Positions 62,761-64,000 of a stretch of DNA of 64,000 nt are shown here, piece by piece; position 1 is the stretch's first letter, and each line of letters opens with the position of its first letter. The stretch lies in contig NC_080588.1 in assembly GCF_029962835.1 (NCBI RefSeq), positions 60,474,001 through 60,538,000 of the forward strand, written 5' to 3'. This DNA is from Magnolia sinica. Its lineage: Eukaryota > Streptophyta > Magnoliopsida > Magnoliales > Magnoliaceae. The position numbers and the translations under genes are program-made. The notes under the pieces are model-generated. The model worked only from the letters and a program-made list of their open reading frames with translations, ran no database searches and had not been told where the DNA came from.

Positions 62761-63045
62761 AGAGACAATTGTTAGTTAGCATGTTTAGTACCCTGAAAAA
62801 CCATCAAGCACACCACATACTAGATTTTAAGCATTCCTCTTGTTTGTGTGTGCATGTGCATATGTTACAACCCATTTTATGGTAAACCAGTCATGGGCTC
62901 AAAAGGAGACAATTGTTAGTTAGCATGTTCAGTACCCTGAAAAACCATCGAGCACACCACCTACTAGATTTTAAGATTTCCTCTCGTTTGTGTGCGTGTG
63001 CATATGTTACAACCCATTTTATGGTAAACCAGTCATGGGCCATTG
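62761..63045. repeat. ~140-bp tandem duplication
   Basis: The block 'agacaattgttagttagca...aaccagtcatgggc' is present at about 62762-62897 and 62907-63041 with about ten small differences, mainly around the 'tgtgtgtgcatgtgcatatg' part. Confidence 0.9.
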
Positions 63046-63060
63046 GATTTCAAACATTCA

Positions 63061-63061
<1 letters not shown>

Positions 63062-63100
<39 letters not shown>
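63062..63100. repeat. (GT)n microsatellite
   Basis: About 38 bases of uninterrupted GT, just after the 140-bp duplication. Confidence 0.95.
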
Positions 63101-64000
63101 TGGCTTCCTAGCAACAATTGCAGATTTAGAATTGGTTTTCCAAAATGAATTTAACAATCCATTTTTGTGTTCCCACCTTTTGCAGCAGATGGGATGCAGT
63201 GCACTTAAAATATCCATATGGATAATTTCAAGACCCTCCTGAAGTTATTTGCTGTTGATATGGGATACTTTTTATGGATTTAAATATGAAAATGGAGCAT
63301 ACATTGAATATGTTGTTATTTGGATGTTTATCTAAAATCTTGTGACTGATATATTGTGATTTATGTTAAATTTTGATGTTTAGGAAAGTGGGAGAGGTCA
63401 TTGTTATGAAAAGAATACTTTTGGAACTATAAAAAAACAAAAAACAAAACAAAACAAAACAGTTATCCCGACCATACACATCATGCTAAAACAACTTCCT
63501 TGACCTGCAATTCCATAGAAAAATTTAAGCAACTCCGATACCATGAGTGTAATTTCATCCTACAAAATGTCATTCCGACTACCTACAAAATTATTAAAAT
63601 TTCTCGATTATTAGCTGTCGTAACCGACTAATTTTCCAAATGGTGTGTAAATGTCCTAAAGCCAGTCCCATTTGAGCTTTGCTTTATTTTTTTTTATTCT
63701 TTCATTAACTCCAAAACTAGACTTATTAAGGTTTCTTTTAACTTTTAAATCACCTTAAATCGAGTTGTATTGAAGGAGATGAAATTTTGAAATCAGGGTA
63801 TGTAAGTTGTCCAATGCAGTATTTTACAACCACATTGAGCTGCGTCAATAATATATATCCAGACTACTTAAATCGAAGAGGAAAAAAAAAAAGTAAAAAA
63901 ATATGATCGCACATACAAGGGATTGAAGAAGGGAAATCAAGATTAAGGAAATCATCTCTCATAAAATCCACCAAAGAAGGAGAAGAGGATTGAGTAAGCA
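63101..64000. other. AT-rich end of the window, no gene seen
   Basis: Contains an (AAAAC)n run at 63430-63460 and a T-rich stretch at 63686-63702. No exon, RNA gene or transposon end was recognised. Confidence 0.4.

Overview
This is nuclear DNA of a flowering plant. The evidence is spliced plant-type genes (an APS kinase, an IDM1-like PHD/GNAT protein, a CBM22-GH10 xylanase), Ty1/copia and Ty3/gypsy LTR remains, a TRIM element, tRNA-derived SINEs and a very dense load of fold-back MITEs built around GGGCCCACCATGATGT. From memory, that MITE type is abundant in woody magnoliids (Magnolia, Liriodendron, Lauraceae). I infer a magnoliid tree, but cannot prove it from this window alone.

Layout. 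1-4.5 kb: repeats and the upstream region of the first gene. 4.56-9.66 kb (+): complete six-exon APS kinase gene (207 aa). 9.7-14.1 kb: intergenic with MITEs. 14.08-21.01 kb (+): broken Ty1/copia element with both LTRs and a 5-bp target duplication. 21.0-22.25 kb: two copies of one fold-back element in opposite orientation. 23.37-26.57 kb: a 3.2-kb solo LTR with a 5-bp target duplication. 27.7-29.5 kb: a second gypsy-like LTR fragment with a degenerate GGCCCA array. 29.9-31.0 kb: a 1-kb palindrome. 31.26-31.6 kb: a triplicated compound microsatellite. 32.5-33.6 kb: two MITEs abutting a probable small three-exon gene (33.67-36.02 kb, +, 91 aa). 37.28-37.83 kb: a TRIM. 39.2-43.5 kb (-): seven-exon IDM1-like gene (562 aa) with a tandemly duplicated first coding exon (to 43.93 kb) and a duplicated upstream/5'-leader region (44.6-48.8 kb). 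50.26-56.96 kb (+): a xylanase pseudogene carrying a SINE and two copies of another repeat. 57-64 kb: repeats and a decayed copia fragment.

The genes are unrelated in function: sulfur activation, chromatin acetylation, cell-wall hydrolysis. There is no operon-like or pathway grouping. I found no clearly new molecular system. The most notable locus is the IDM1-like gene: its first coding exon is duplicated with three in-frame length changes while the flanking intron stayed nearly identical, and its presumptive promoter and leader are also duplicated. All calls come from reading the sequence by eye. Splice sites were chosen by GT/AG and reading-frame continuity, and family names come from remembered protein motifs.
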